A stretch of DNA of 64,000 nucleotides from an uncultured Verrucomicrobiae bacterium (GTDB taxonomy: Bacteria > Verrucomicrobiota > Verrucomicrobiia > Limisphaerales > AAA164-E04): assembly GCA_951813855.1 (NCBI GenBank), contig OX638380.1, positions 186,001 through 250,000 of the forward strand, given 5' to 3'. Positions 27,236 through 37,041 of the stretch are shown piece by piece (the stretch's first letter is position 1; each line of letters starts with the position of its first letter). Both the position numbers and the translations under genes were made by a program. Under the pieces are notes generated by a model, which was given only the letters and a program-made list of their open reading frames with translations, searched no databases and was not told the DNA's origin.

Positions 27236-28825
27236 GCTTGTGTCCCATTTGGAGCCTCCGGGAATCGAAAGATTTCGAGTGATCGGTCTCCTCCATGGAC
27301 TTTCGGCAGATTGGGATCATCGCCCAATCAGGGAAGAAATATTGGAGCTGAACGATCCGAACCAACCGAGACCAGATCCTCCCGAGTTGGAGGGTGATCC
27401 GAATCTACTCCGGGAAATGATACGCCAACAGGTGTAACAGATCATGGAAGAGGAAATCGCAGCCTTGATCGGGGCGGCATTAGGCGAAAATAATCCCGAA
27501 CGCGCCACGTGGCAAGAGTTTCGCCAACGCCCGATCAAGGACGACTGGATGTTTCTCTGGATCGACGCCACCTAATTGAAAGTCCGTCTCGACGGACACG
27601 TCCGGTCAGTCGCCGTATTGATCGCATTGGGAGTCGATTCGGAACGACGCCGCGAGGTGTTGGGGTAGGATGTCGTTTCCAGCGAATCCCAGCAAAGCTG
27701 GTCCGAGTTCTTCCGATCTTTGCCGAACCGCAGTTTGAAACCAGTAAGGCTGATCATCTCCGACGAACACGAAGGCATCAAGGCCGCGATCGACGCGGCG
27801 ATGCCTTCGCAGCGACAACGTTGCCGAGTGCCTTTCATTCGGAACTTGCTGGCGCCTGTCCCCCGGAGCGATCAAGCCCGAGTCGCCGAACTGGTCCGAT
27901 CCGCTTTCCGAACGAACGAGGCCGAAACAGCTTGGGAACCGTCCGAAACCCCGGCGAGTCCCGCCTCTTCCGAGGCGAATCAACCAAGCGAAATCCCGTG
28001 CCGTTGGCAACAGGTGGCCGCTCAATCGGCAGCTCAATATCCCCAAGTCTCGAAAACGATGATCCAAGTCCAAAACGATGTCTTGGCGTCTCAGAAGTTT
28101 TCCCTCGTTTGGCAGAACCAATTTCACAGCACCAATTCAATCGAACGACCCAACCGGGAAATCAAGCGGCGCACAGATGCCGTAGGCGTCTTTCCTGACG
28201 TCGACTTGATCCTTCGCCTCGTGGGTGCCTTGATCTGGTAGCAAAACCGCCCGTTGCAGAACGAGAAAAACTACTTGGATTCCGGGGCAATCCGACAAAT
28301 CGTCGCCGGCGATTGATCGTTCGCCACAGACGGAGGGTTAGCCCCCGTCAATCGGAAGGTCGCCGAGATAGCTCCGCACTTTCGGGTTTTTTTCCTTGGG
28401 AGGCGTGTTTTCAGGAACTTTTTTTCCCAAATAGCTGTTTTCAATTAGCATCAAGAGCTATGGGGCGCTTTGTGGAGTTGGCCATCGCCACGCATCGAAG
28501 TGTCCCCTGTCGGCCGTCACGCGATCCGGAGTTGGATGGGTCCCCGCCGGATCGCGGCGAAGAACCCCCAGAGTATCTCTCCTGACCTCTGCAGAGTCGC
28601 TTTCTTGACCCATCCCGGGAAACGCGGGACCAAGGGTTGTAGGCAAGCTCTGAACAAAATGAGTGCCGCGCCCGCAGATCGTTACCCCTAGCCTGGATTT
28701 CGGTTTGCTGCTTCGGAATCCCGACGCGGACTGGGATGACAATCGTGGTGATCCAGACTCTGCTGAGGAGCCCGGACTGAGCTGCTCTGCCGAAGGGTTA
28801 GTTGCATCACTACCGGGAATTCATT
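27236..28825 (+). mobile_element. IS256-like element, internal-deletion copy
   Basis: This 1590-bp element matches the outer parts of the 3169-bp element at 52969-56137 in reverse. It begins GCTTGTGTCCCATTT like that element's right end and finishes near GTTAGTTGCATCACTAC like its left end. About 1.6 kb of the interior is missing. The last ~500 nt (28320-28825) are a non-coding tail present in both copies, diverged but alignable (for example ATCTCTCCTGACCTC against ATAGCTCTCCTGATCTC). Confidence 0.75.
27240..28316 (+). pseudogene. Chimeric IS256-type (Mutator) transposase, dead
   Basis: The first ~80 codons (PPGIERFRVIGLLHGLSADW, then LNDPNQPRPDPPELEGDPNL) match the transposase at 54827-56064. 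From QEFRQRPIKDDWMFLWIDAT onward the sequence matches the other transposase at 53480-54711 (ISDEHEGIKAAIDAAM, HSTNSIERPNREIKRR). Several in-frame stops are present (after QQV, after WIDAT, after EVLG, after ALIW). The switch lies near 27510, where the two parents share CAA. It arose most simply by deletion between the two transposase genes of the longer element. Confidence 0.85.
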
Positions 28826-29212
28826 CGAAGCGATTGTTGTTGGGCGAGATTCGCACCCGCTGGATGGATGTGGCTTTTCACAGCGCACGAAAGCAACGCC
28901 TTTTAGACATCCGAAAATACTGAATCGACCTTTCTGACTACCGGCGCTTCCTCTTTGCCAGTTCGGTCTGGGAAGGGATTGTTTGACCGATAACCGCACC
29001 GGTTTCGTTCCCTAATTGGCGGGAACCGTTTTCCATCGGCTACCGCAGCCAATCAAGGAGGAATATTCGAAAAAGATTTTCCGGCGGATCGAACTACTCC
29101 ACTTGGCACTGAAAAAACGATTGTGGGGCAGGGAACGCTGGCGTGAAAAAATCTTGATTGACAATGCGACCGGCATTGCAAACGGCCAATCTTTTCGTTA
29201 AATTGGCGGTAT
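28826..29212. other. Intergenic upstream of DUF1553 gene
   Basis: This is ~390 nt without a gene-like frame. A TTGACA hexamer lies at 29157-29162, 50 nt before the next start, but the -10 region at standard spacing is poor (AACGGC), so I do not call a promoter. Confidence 0.45.
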
Positions 29213-32062
29213 ATGTATCCCGGAAAATCAGGGGTCTGCGGAAGGGTCAAGGCGCGAGTTCGGCAAATTGTTTTACCGCTCGGAATATACGTCCTGTTCG
29301 GCGCCGGGACGTACGCGTTCGCCGAACCGGATACGAAAGTTCTCGAAACGAAACCGGCAGCGAATTCAGCGGCCGAACGGTTGTTTGCCCATCATATCAA
29401 ACCGCTCCTCAATTCTCGTTGTCTGCCTTGCCATGGCGCACCGGGTAAAAAAATCAGAGGAAATCTCGATCTCGGTTCGATAGCTGCTGTTTTGAAGGGA
29501 GGCGATTCGGGTGCCGCCTTGATCCCGGGCGACGCCGAAAGAAGCCTGATCGTTCGAGCCGTTGGCTGGCAAGATCCAGATCTTCAAATGCCCCCCAAGG
29601 AAAACGACCGGCTTGCTCCGGAACAGATCCAGTGGCTCGAGAAATGGATCAATGCAGGTGCGCCTTGGCCGGAAGGCCGAAGGCTCCAAGAACTGTTATC
29701 TCAGACATCGCCGTCCGATGCCGATCGCCAGGCCGTGCCGATCAAGACTAGCGGTGGACTCAACGAGGCTTGGACCCGGCGCCGCTATCCGGTCGGCGAC
29801 CTCTGGTCTTGGCGGCCGGTGACCGCCCCAGTCCCCCCTGCCGACGGCCACCCCATCGACGCCTTTATCGATCGAAAACTGAACCGGCTTCAACTACCCC
29901 CTGCCCCCACCGCCGGACGCGCCACGCTGATTCGTCGCGCCACTTACAATTTAACCGGACTGCCGCCCACCCCGGAAGCTACTGAGCAATATCTGAACGA
30001 TCCTCGAACCGATTCGAAGGCATTGGCTCAAATGATCGAACGACTGCTGGCCAGCCCGCATTACGGCGAACATTGGGGCCGTCATTGGTTAGACGTCGTG
30101 CGTTATGCCGATACTGCCGGGTTCTCGAACGATTTCGACCGCGGCAACGCCTGGCGTTACCGCGACTACGTGATCCGATCCTTCAATCGAGACAAACCTT
30201 GGAGTCAGTTCGTACGCGAACAAATCGCCGGCGACGAGTTGGACTCGGCTAATTCCGAATACCTGATAGCCGTCGGCTTTCTGCGCATGGGGCCTTGGGA
30301 ACTGACGGGCATGGAGGTTCCGGCGATCGCCCGGCAACAATTCCTGGACGACGCCGTCAATTCCATCGGCCAGAGTTTTCTGGGTCACACCTTGCGGTGC
30401 GTCAAGTGTCACGATCACAAATTCGATCCCATCCCCACTCGCGACTATTACCGGCTCTACGCGACTCTAAACTCGACGCAATTCGCGGAACGTTCGGCTC
30501 CCTTTTTACCCGACGAAAACCTCGGCGGTTTCGAAGAACGACGCTATATCCTGCAACGGGAACGACGCACCCAGGAACGGTTGAAAGAACTCGAGGCGAT
30601 CCCGATCAAAGCGGTCGCCGCTTGGTTCCAAGAGCGCGACCTCCCTTACCGCACCCGGGAAGAAGCCCTGAAAGACGGATTCAAACCGGAAGACCTTCCG
30701 ACCAGGCGGTACGGTTTTTCCGTGGAAGAATTCGGGGTGGAACGCATGTCGCGAAAGACCCTCGCCCGGCTGAATTGGGAAAAGGAACGTTACTTGCCGA
30801 TAGCGTTTTCCGTCTACAACGGCCCCACCCCTCAACTGAAACGCTACAGTAGTCCTCAACGACTACCCCAGGATTTGCGGCAAAACGGTCCCGCGGAAAC
30901 CGGTCACATTCTCACCGGCGGCGATGTCTTTTCGACCGGCGATCCGGTTGCCTACGGAGCGTTAAGCGCCCTGAACGAGTTGAACCCGAAGCTGAACGGC
31001 ATCCCCTTCCCTGAGGCCGTCAGCGGCCGCCGCGCCGCTTTGGCCGATTGGGTCGCCGATCCGGGCAATCCGTTAACTTACCGGTCCATCGTCAATCGCA
31101 TCTGGCAATGGCATTTCGGGATCCCGCTCGCCGGCAATCCCAACAACCTGGGAGCGACCGGCAAAAAGCCGACTCATCCCGAACTGTTGGATTGGCTAAC
31201 CGCCTATTTTCTGGAATCCGGCGGTTCGATCAAGGCGATGCATCGGCTGATCATGACCTCTGAAACTTGGCGGCGCGAATCCCGTTACGCCGATGAGCGG
31301 CTACTGGACGACCGGGATCCGGATCGCACCAGCTACGCCTCGTTTCGCCCCCGGCGACTGACCGCCGAGGAACTTCTCGACAGCATGCTAGCGGTCAGCG
31401 GCGAACTCAACCGAATGATCGGCGGAATTCCCGTCCGGCCAGAAATCAACCTGGAGGTCGCCCTCCAACCGCGTATGGTTATGGGTACTTTTGCGACCGC
31501 CTGGCAACCGAACCCCTTGCCCAGCCAGCGTCACCGGCGCTCCGTCTACGCGCTCAAAGCGAGAGGCCTGAGAAATCCTTTCATGGAAGTGTTCGACGAA
31601 CCAGATCCCAATCTTTCCTGCGAGGCGCGCAACGCGTCCAGCATCGCTCCTCAAGTGTTCAGTTTATTCAACAGCCAAGCCACGCACGATCGCGCCGTCG
31701 CCTTCGCCCTCCGGCTGCAAAAGGAAACCGCCGGCATCGATGAAGCGATCGGACTCGCCTTCAGCTTGGCGTTTAACCGGTCTCCGGACGCTTTCGAAAT
31801 CCAGGCTTGCCAGGATCATTTCCGGGACATGCGCGAGCGCCACCGGCACCTCACCATTCCCAAACCGGAGTATCCGACCTCGATCGTCCGGGAAGCCGTC
31901 GAAGAAAACACCGGCGAAAAATTCCGTTTCGTCGAACAACTGGATTTTCTGGAGGATTTCGTTCCGGACGTAAAAGCCGCCGACGTCGACCTGGACACCA
32001 GAGCGTTGGCAGAAATCTGTTTAACCCTGTTCAACAGCAACGAATTCGCCTATATTTATTGA
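29213..32062 (+). CDS. PSCyt1-DUF1549-DUF1553 secreted cytochrome protein
   Basis: This 949-residue protein is of the planctomycete-type cytochrome family. An N-terminal hydrophobic signal (about 17-37) is followed by a PSCyt1 haem-c domain with C70-x2-C73-H74 (CLPCH) and a likely distal Met in DLQMPPKEND. The DUF1549 domain (about 222-430) starts HPIDAFIDRKLNRLQ and holds a second CxxCH at 396-400 (CVKCHDHKFDPI). The DUF1553 domain (about 600-920) includes RRAALADWVADPGNPLTYRS and VNRIWQWHFG. The biochemical function is unproven; these proteins are found with sulfatases and DUF1501 proteins in carbohydrate breakdown loci. The next gene starts 7 nt on, so they form one operon. Confidence 0.92.
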   Translation: MYPGKSGVCGRVKARVRQIVLPLGIYVLFGAGTYAFAEPDTKVLETKPAANSAAERLFAHHIKPLLNSRCLPCHGAPGKKIRGNLDLGSIAAVLKGGDSGAALIPGDAERSLIVRAVGWQDPDLQMPPKENDRLAPEQIQWLEKWINAGAPWPEGRRLQELLSQTSPSDADRQAVPIKTSGGLNEAWTRRRYPVGDLWSWRPVTAPVPPADGHPIDAFIDRKLNRLQLPPAPTAGRATLIRRATYNLTGLPPTPEATEQYLNDPRTDSKALAQMIERLLASPHYGEHWGRHWLDVVRYADTAGFSNDFDRGNAWRYRDYVIRSFNRDKPWSQFVREQIAGDELDSANSEYLIAVGFLRMGPWELTGMEVPAIARQQFLDDAVNSIGQSFLGHTLRCVKCHDHKFDPIPTRDYYRLYATLNSTQFAERSAPFLPDENLGGFEERRYILQRERRTQERLKELEAIPIKAVAAWFQERDLPYRTREEALKDGFKPEDLPTRRYGFSVEEFGVERMSRKTLARLNWEKERYLPIAFSVYNGPTPQLKRYSSPQRLPQDLRQNGPAETGHILTGGDVFSTGDPVAYGALSALNELNPKLNGIPFPEAVSGRRAALADWVADPGNPLTYRSIVNRIWQWHFGIPLAGNPNNLGATGKKPTHPELLDWLTAYFLESGGSIKAMHRLIMTSETWRRESRYADERLLDDRDPDRTSYASFRPRRLTAEELLDSMLAVSGELNRMIGGIPVRPEINLEVALQPRMVMGTFATAWQPNPLPSQRHRRSVYALKARGLRNPFMEVFDEPDPNLSCEARNASSIAPQVFSLFNSQATHDRAVAFALRLQKETAGIDEAIGLAFSLAFNRSPDAFEIQACQDHFRDMRERHRHLTIPKPEYPTSIVREAVEENTGEKFRFVEQLDFLEDFVPDVKAADVDLDTRALAEICLTLFNSNEFAYIY

Positions 32063-32069
32063 CGGAATC

Positions 32070-33497
32070 ATGCCTGCTCGATCGCCAAATCTTCCTCGTC
32101 TCGAACCGGAAGACGGAGTTCTTCCCCGAAGAAACTTCCTGTACGGTTTAGGAGCCAGTCTGGGCAGTATAGCTTTTTCTTCGTTGCTGGCCGAGGCCGG
32201 TTCCCGACCTTCGGAAGCGCGCCCTGGCCATCTCCCCGCCAAGGCCAAACGATGCATTTTTTTGGTGATGGAGGGCGGCCCCAGCCACATCGATACCTTC
32301 GATCCCAAACCCAAATTATCCGAGCTTCACTTGCAGCGGTTTCAACGCCACGGCAAACGCCAATCCGCGATGGAAAGCGGGCTGCGCTATTTCGTCCGTA
32401 GCCCGTTCGCCTTCGGACGTTACGGTCGAAGCGGAGCCAGCATGGGAACCAACTGGCCCCAGTTGCAGACCGTCGCCGACGAGTTATGTTTCTATCGCGG
32501 CTGCCAGGTGGATTCCGTCAATCATCCGACCGCGCAGTTCCAACTCAATACCGGCAATCAGTTCGGCGGCGACCCGGCCATCGGCTCCTGGATCACCTAC
32601 GGGTTGGGCACCCTCAACCAAAACCTGCCCGGGTACATCGTCTTGCCGGAATCCGCCTATCCCCAAGGCGGCGCGGCCAACTGGACCAACGGTTTTCTGC
32701 CGGCCAATCATCAGGGAGTTCCCTTGCGTCCCCACGGCAGTCCCCTGCTCGATCTGAAACCCCCGGCCGGGGTCACTCCCGAACATCAACAATCCAATCT
32801 CGATTTGCTCAAGCGGTTGAACGAACGGCACCTGCGACGGCATCCCCGACATCAAGAACTGGCCGCCCGCATGGATAATTACGAATTAGCTTTCCGCATG
32901 CAGTCGGAGGTTCCCGAACTGCTCGATCTCTCGCAGGAAAGTCCACAAGTCCTGGAAATGTACGGCGTCGGCCGGCAACCGACCGACGATTTCGGCCGCA
33001 AATGCCTGCTGGCTCGCCGGTTGGTGGAACAAGGCGTTCGCTTCGTGCAGTGTTTCCACGCCACCTGGGATTCTCACGATTACCTCCAACGTGCCCATAG
33101 CGCCTTGATTTCCCAAGTGGATCAGCCGATCGCGGCGCTGATCCGCGACCTGAAACTACGCGGTCTGCTCGAAGATACGCTGGTGGTCTGGTGCGGGGAA
33201 TTCGGCCGCTCTCCGGACAACGGCATGCGGGGCGGCGTCGCCTACGGGCGCGACCATAATCCCGACGCCATGACCATCTGGTTTGCGGGAGGAGGAGTCA
33301 ACGCCGGTCACACGATCGGAGCCACTGACGAAACCGGTGCCGAGGCCGTCGAAGAGGTCCACCACATTCGCGACGTTCACGTCACTCTGCTTCGCTTGCT
33401 GGGCCTGGACGATAACCGCCTCACCTTCTTTCACGGCGGACGCTTCAAGCAGCTCTCCCAATTCGGAGGCGAAGTCATCGATTCCCTGATCGCCTGA
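32070..33497 (+). CDS. DUF1501 protein with Tat-type signal
   Basis: This 475-residue DUF1501 protein, alkaline-phosphatase/sulfatase-like in fold, is regularly encoded after DUF1553 proteins. The N-terminus has twin Arg (R20-R21, PRRNFLYGLGASLGS) before a hydrophobic stretch, suggesting Tat export. Family motifs include LVMEGGPSHIDTFDPKP, VDSVNHPTAQFQLNTG, DDFGRKCLLARRLVEQGVRF, HATWDSHDY, WCGEFGRSPDN and GRDHNPDAMT. No enzymatic activity is established. It is co-transcribed with the DUF1553 gene and converges on the ThuA-like gene. Confidence 0.92.
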   Translation: MPARSPNLPRLEPEDGVLPRRNFLYGLGASLGSIAFSSLLAEAGSRPSEARPGHLPAKAKRCIFLVMEGGPSHIDTFDPKPKLSELHLQRFQRHGKRQSAMESGLRYFVRSPFAFGRYGRSGASMGTNWPQLQTVADELCFYRGCQVDSVNHPTAQFQLNTGNQFGGDPAIGSWITYGLGTLNQNLPGYIVLPESAYPQGGAANWTNGFLPANHQGVPLRPHGSPLLDLKPPAGVTPEHQQSNLDLLKRLNERHLRRHPRHQELAARMDNYELAFRMQSEVPELLDLSQESPQVLEMYGVGRQPTDDFGRKCLLARRLVEQGVRFVQCFHATWDSHDYLQRAHSALISQVDQPIAALIRDLKLRGLLEDTLVVWCGEFGRSPDNGMRGGVAYGRDHNPDAMTIWFAGGGVNAGHTIGATDETGAEAVEEVHHIRDVHVTLLRLLGLDDNRLTFFHGGRFKQLSQFGGEVIDSLIA

Positions 33498-33542
33498 CTT
33501 GCCTTTGTCCCGGCGGAGGAGCCGGAGCATCCGCGTCGGCGG

Positions 33543-34400
33543 TTATTTCTCCGGGGGGCCGTAACCGGCTGCGGGCTGGCCTTCGGCGGTCAGGCGTCCC
33601 GTGGCCCAAAGCAGGCCTCGAGTCACCAAATCCAGATAGCGGGGATCGGCCACCGTCTCGGTATAATGCCCCAAGGTGGTGGAAAACACTCGGGTCTTGT
33701 TGGCTCCGTATTCGTTGATCCAGGTAATCACGTAATCGTCGGTCCGCTCTTGGCCTCCCCTTAGTTTCACCACTTGCTTGCCGGAAGCCAACACCGTAGC
33801 CGTATCCAGGATCTTCACGTTGTTATAAAGCTCTTCGCGCAAAGTCCGCCAATTCGGCAATCCCTTGACGATCGGATGCTCCGGCAGAGTATAACGAATA
33901 TCGATCGGTTCCTTGGGGCCATGCCCGCTGGATTGAAGTCCCAGATATTCGAACCACAGGCTATGAGGCGTGCCCAACACCAACGGTTGCCGGGGATTGC
34001 CGATGCGATAGGAATGCATGGCGCAATGCAGATTCACCCCCGGCACGCCGTCACGATGGGGTTTGAGGACGCTGCGGACTACAGCCTCGTCGGAAATGCC
34101 AGCCCCGCATTCGTCGTGAATAACCAAATCATACCCTTGGGCGTAATCTGGATTGCCGAGAATCGCCAAGGGCGGTTTCGTGCTCCGGTCGTCGGTGTGA
34201 ACCTGAGCTACGATAACGTTTGCCCGAGCTTCCAGGCCTTGCTTCAACACGTCTTTCTGACTGCCGTAATCATGGCAACAACCGCCGGTAATCAACAGGG
34301 CCTTAATTGGTTCGGCTGCCTCGAGGGTGCCCGCGACGGCCGGTGCCAGGAACGCCATCGCGACCCAAGCCCGCCAATACCCGTACCAACTGGAATTCAT
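33543..34400 (-). CDS. ThuA-like protein, secreted
   Basis: This 285-residue protein of the ThuA/trehalose-utilisation family has a class I glutamine amidotransferase-like fold. An N-terminal signal peptide (YWRAWVAMAFLAPAVAGTLEA) precedes IKALLITGGCCHDYGSQKDV, YDLVIHDECGAGI and NLHCAMHSYR, with the C-terminal GHYTETVADPRYLDLVTRGL typical of the family. Met at 34400 is chosen because it places the signal peptide at the N-terminus. Members probably act on keto-sugars, but the substrate is unknown. It lies alone, convergent with DUF1501. Confidence 0.87.
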   Translation of the reverse strand: MNSSWYGYWRAWVAMAFLAPAVAGTLEAAEPIKALLITGGCCHDYGSQKDVLKQGLEARANVIVAQVHTDDRSTKPPLAILGNPDYAQGYDLVIHDECGAGISDEAVVRSVLKPHRDGVPGVNLHCAMHSYRIGNPRQPLVLGTPHSLWFEYLGLQSSGHGPKEPIDIRYTLPEHPIVKGLPNWRTLREELYNNVKILDTATVLASGKQVVKLRGGQERTDDYVITWINEYGANKTRVFSTTLGHYTETVADPRYLDLVTRGLLWATGRLTAEGQPAAGYGPPEK

Positions 34401-34608
34401 CCGTTCTTTGTAACCGACCCCGGCGGGACAGGCAATCTTCATATTCGCGCCGTCGGCCGCGGTTCGTGCGCCGCCGCGACCGCGAGGTCATAAATGAAGG
34501 CTTTCGTTTTCGGAACGAATAACCTATCATACCTCCGTTTTCACCAGGTTTCAGGCGTGCCGCCGGTAAACCGCCTTTAGTCGGAAGACGCATCGTATCC
34601 CGGATCCC

Positions 34609-35718
34609 ATGAGCAAATACTTTCCCCTCTTAATCGGAATGGCCTGTTTGACCGTCGCTCAAGAATCGAAACCCCAAGCCGACGCGAAATCATTCAGCGA
34701 TGTCGAACTCTACACCCTGAAGAATCAAAACGGCGTAACCGTCAAGATCACCAATTACGGAGCGATCGTCACCGCCATATCCGTGCCGGACCGTCAAGGC
34801 CGGTTCGCCGACGTCGCCCTCGGCTACGACAGCCTGTCGGAATACCTCAACGCCGTCGACAAACCATACTTCGGCGCCATTGTCGGCCGCTACGGCAATC
34901 GCATCGCCAAAGGAAAATTCACGATCGACGGCCAAACCTATTCACTGGCGACCAACAACGGGCCCAACCATCTGCACGGCGGTAATTTTGGGTTCGATAA
35001 AGTCGTCTGGCGAGCTCATCACGAACCCGGCAAAAACCAGGTTAAACTCAGTTATCAAGCTCGGGATCAGGAAGAAGGCTATCCCGGCAATCTCGACGTC
35101 ACGGTCATCTACCGGTTGTCGGAACGCAACGCGCTCACCGTCGAATACTACGCAACCACGGACAAAGCCACCCCGGTCAATCTCACTCAGCACACCTACT
35201 TCAATCTCAAAGGAGAAGGTAACGGCGATATTCTGGATCATGAGCTGCAACTCAACGCCTCCCATTATACTCCGGTCGACGCGACCCTGATTCCCACAGG
35301 CGTCATCGCTCCGGTCAAAGGCACTCCCCTGGATTTCACGACCTCCAAACCCATCGGTCGAGACATTGCGGAGAACCACCGGCAACTCGAATATGGAGCG
35401 GGCTTCGACCACAACTGGGTCATCGACGGCGTCGCGAAAACCGGCGACTTGCGGTTAGCCGCCACCGTACACGAACTGACCAGCGGACGAGTGCTCAGAG
35501 TGCTGACGGACCAGCCTGGAATCCAATTCTACTGCGGCAATTTCTTGGACGGCCGATTAATCGGAAAATCCCGCCGCCCGTATCAACACCGGGGAGGGTT
35601 CTGCCTGGAAACTCAACATTATCCCGATAGTCCGAATCAGCCCAACTTCCCTTCCAGCACCTTGCGCCCCGGCGAAAAATATCGCACGACCACGGTTTTC
35701 GAATTCGACGTTCGCTGA
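34609..35718 (+). CDS. galM: Aldose 1-epimerase, secreted
   Basis: This 369-residue mutarotase interconverts alpha and beta anomers of aldoses. A short signal peptide (about 1-18) suggests a periplasmic location. The galactose mutarotase fold shows GRYGNRI (94-99), NHLHGG, the catalytic acid H195 in NLTQHTYFNLKG and the catalytic base E334 in CLETQHYPDSPN. Length matches the family. There is no visible operon partner. It fits the carbohydrate-processing theme of the region. Confidence 0.93.
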   Translation: MSKYFPLLIGMACLTVAQESKPQADAKSFSDVELYTLKNQNGVTVKITNYGAIVTAISVPDRQGRFADVALGYDSLSEYLNAVDKPYFGAIVGRYGNRIAKGKFTIDGQTYSLATNNGPNHLHGGNFGFDKVVWRAHHEPGKNQVKLSYQARDQEEGYPGNLDVTVIYRLSERNALTVEYYATTDKATPVNLTQHTYFNLKGEGNGDILDHELQLNASHYTPVDATLIPTGVIAPVKGTPLDFTTSKPIGRDIAENHRQLEYGAGFDHNWVIDGVAKTGDLRLAATVHELTSGRVLRVLTDQPGIQFYCGNFLDGRLIGKSRRPYQHRGGFCLETQHYPDSPNQPNFPSSTLRPGEKYRTTTVFEFDVR

Positions 35719-36206
35719 ATCGGCCCCCAAATGGATCGGCAACGGCCAGCCGGCCGGCGGTAACCTTTGGAACTTTTCTCGCGTGATCGCGCTCGAACCG
35801 GAGTTAACCGAATCGGTTTGTTCCCAACGCCAGTCGACCGAACGCTTTCCATTAATCCCGTCGGGAATGACCTGAACCCGTGCGCTTTCGCCAGACGGAC
35901 CGCCGAAGGCGTTTCACGAAAAACGAGCTGGAACCGAAAACGTTCGACCGGCTTCGTTCCCTGAAAGCCAGGGGCGATGCCATGCCTAAGCCTACAGCCC
36001 CTTCTCCCAGCTCGGAATCAAGATCGACAGTTTAAAGCATCGGCGACAGGTCTCATTTTCCGGTCGGCAAGGCGAAAGCCGCCGAATCAGGCCCAAAACC
36101 TGCGGCTCACAACTAATCGTCGACTAATTTGGTGGGGCGACGCCAAACGATAAGCTGGCGAACGGAAGGCCGGCTCAGCTACTTTGGGAATAGATCAGAA
36201 TTTACC
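35719..36206. other. Intergenic, no gene recognised
   Basis: This 490-nt stretch lies between galM and the coiled-coil gene. It has a CCGAAC/CGAACCGG-rich composition like the other intergenic gaps. No RNA gene or promoter is recognised. Confidence 0.45.
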
Positions 36207-36854
36207 TCAAACTTGAGAAGTGCGCTTTGGTTTTGATTTCGGAGTCGATTCCGCCATAATTTCTGCGGTCTCCAAGGAGGCGGCGGTTGACGCGGAAGGA
36301 CGGGCCGGTGATTCCGGTAATCTGCGAAGTTGCATATACCCAAATAACACCATCACCCCGGCAATAACACCTCCGATGGTTATGTTAATGATGCGAACTG
36401 ATTGCAGTTCGTCGTAGATTCTAGTAACGGTATTCTCGAATCTAAATTCGAAGCTTTTGAGTCTCCTATCATTAGCCGCCATGTAATCGTCAAACCTAGT
36501 GTTGAAAGCCTCGGTTTGAGCGTCCAACCTAGCGTTGAAAGCCTTGGTTTGAGCGTCTAATTTTGCGTCGAAAACCTTGGTTTGAGCATCTAACTTAGCG
36601 TCGAAAGCCTCGGTTTGAGCGTCTAACTTAGCGTCGAGTCTGGCTTCCGAAGCTTTGATCTGCTCGTCAATACGAGTGTTGACCGCCACAAATCCAGAAT
36701 CCATCCTAGACTCCAGACGCTCCAACGCCGAAATTACGAGATCATAAAAAAGTCTGTCGCCCGACTCCGGGGAACGGGTATCCTGGCCATGGAGAGTGTC
36801 GCTGAAAATTAGGAGCGTAACTACGTATATCAGGATCGCAAATATATTTCTCAC
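36207..36854 (-). CDS. Membrane-anchored protein with hendecad coiled-coil repeats
   Basis: This 215-residue protein belongs to no family I recognise. It has an N-terminal signal or anchor (IFAILIYVVTLLIFS), then a helical region with four perfectly spaced 11-residue repeats of the form F(D/N)A(K/R)LDAQT(E/K)(A/V), encoded by the 33-bp tandem repeat at 36504-36635. A C-terminal transmembrane helix (IINITIGGVIAGVMVLFGYM) and a Lys/Ser-rich tail follow. The 11-residue period suits a right-handed coiled coil. The protein would be periplasmic with a membrane anchor. Function unknown. Confidence 0.75.
   Translation of the reverse strand: MRNIFAILIYVVTLLIFSDTLHGQDTRSPESGDRLFYDLVISALERLESRMDSGFVAVNTRIDEQIKASEARLDAKLDAQTEAFDAKLDAQTKVFDAKLDAQTKAFNARLDAQTEAFNTRFDDYMAANDRRLKSFEFRFENTVTRIYDELQSVRIINITIGGVIAGVMVLFGYMQLRRLPESPARPSASTAASLETAEIMAESTPKSKPKRTSQV
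36504..36635 (-). repeat. 33-bp tandem repeat, four units
   Basis: Four head-to-tail 33-bp units start at 36504, 36537, 36570 and 36603, each beginning GAAARCCT(C/T)GGTTTGAGC on the plus strand. They are in frame and encode the 11-residue repeats of the gene at 36207-36854. Differences fall mostly at synonymous or conservative positions, so the repeat is maintained as protein. Confidence 0.88.
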
Positions 36855-37041
36855 CTCCTGATTATCCTTTCTTTTCTTCGGTTTCCAAGTTAATTCTCGG
36901 TCTTTCGGTTTTTGAGTCCGGGCCGATTTTTAATTGCCGTAATCCGAGTCGTCGGCGATTCCATACGGACCAATCAAACGCGATCCCAGACGAAGCAACC
37001 GGTTACCCCTCAGACAATCCGAAACCTTACTCGAAACTCGC

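Noticed and set aside
29157..29162. TTGACA as the -35 box of the DUF1553 operon
   Set aside because: The -10 position at 16-18 nt spacing reads AACGGC or similar, so a sigma-70 promoter is not supported.
36504..36635. Possible CRISPR-like array
   Set aside because: The 33-bp units are contiguous with no spacers and encode an in-frame 11-residue protein repeat. No CRISPR array or cas gene is seen anywhere in the window.
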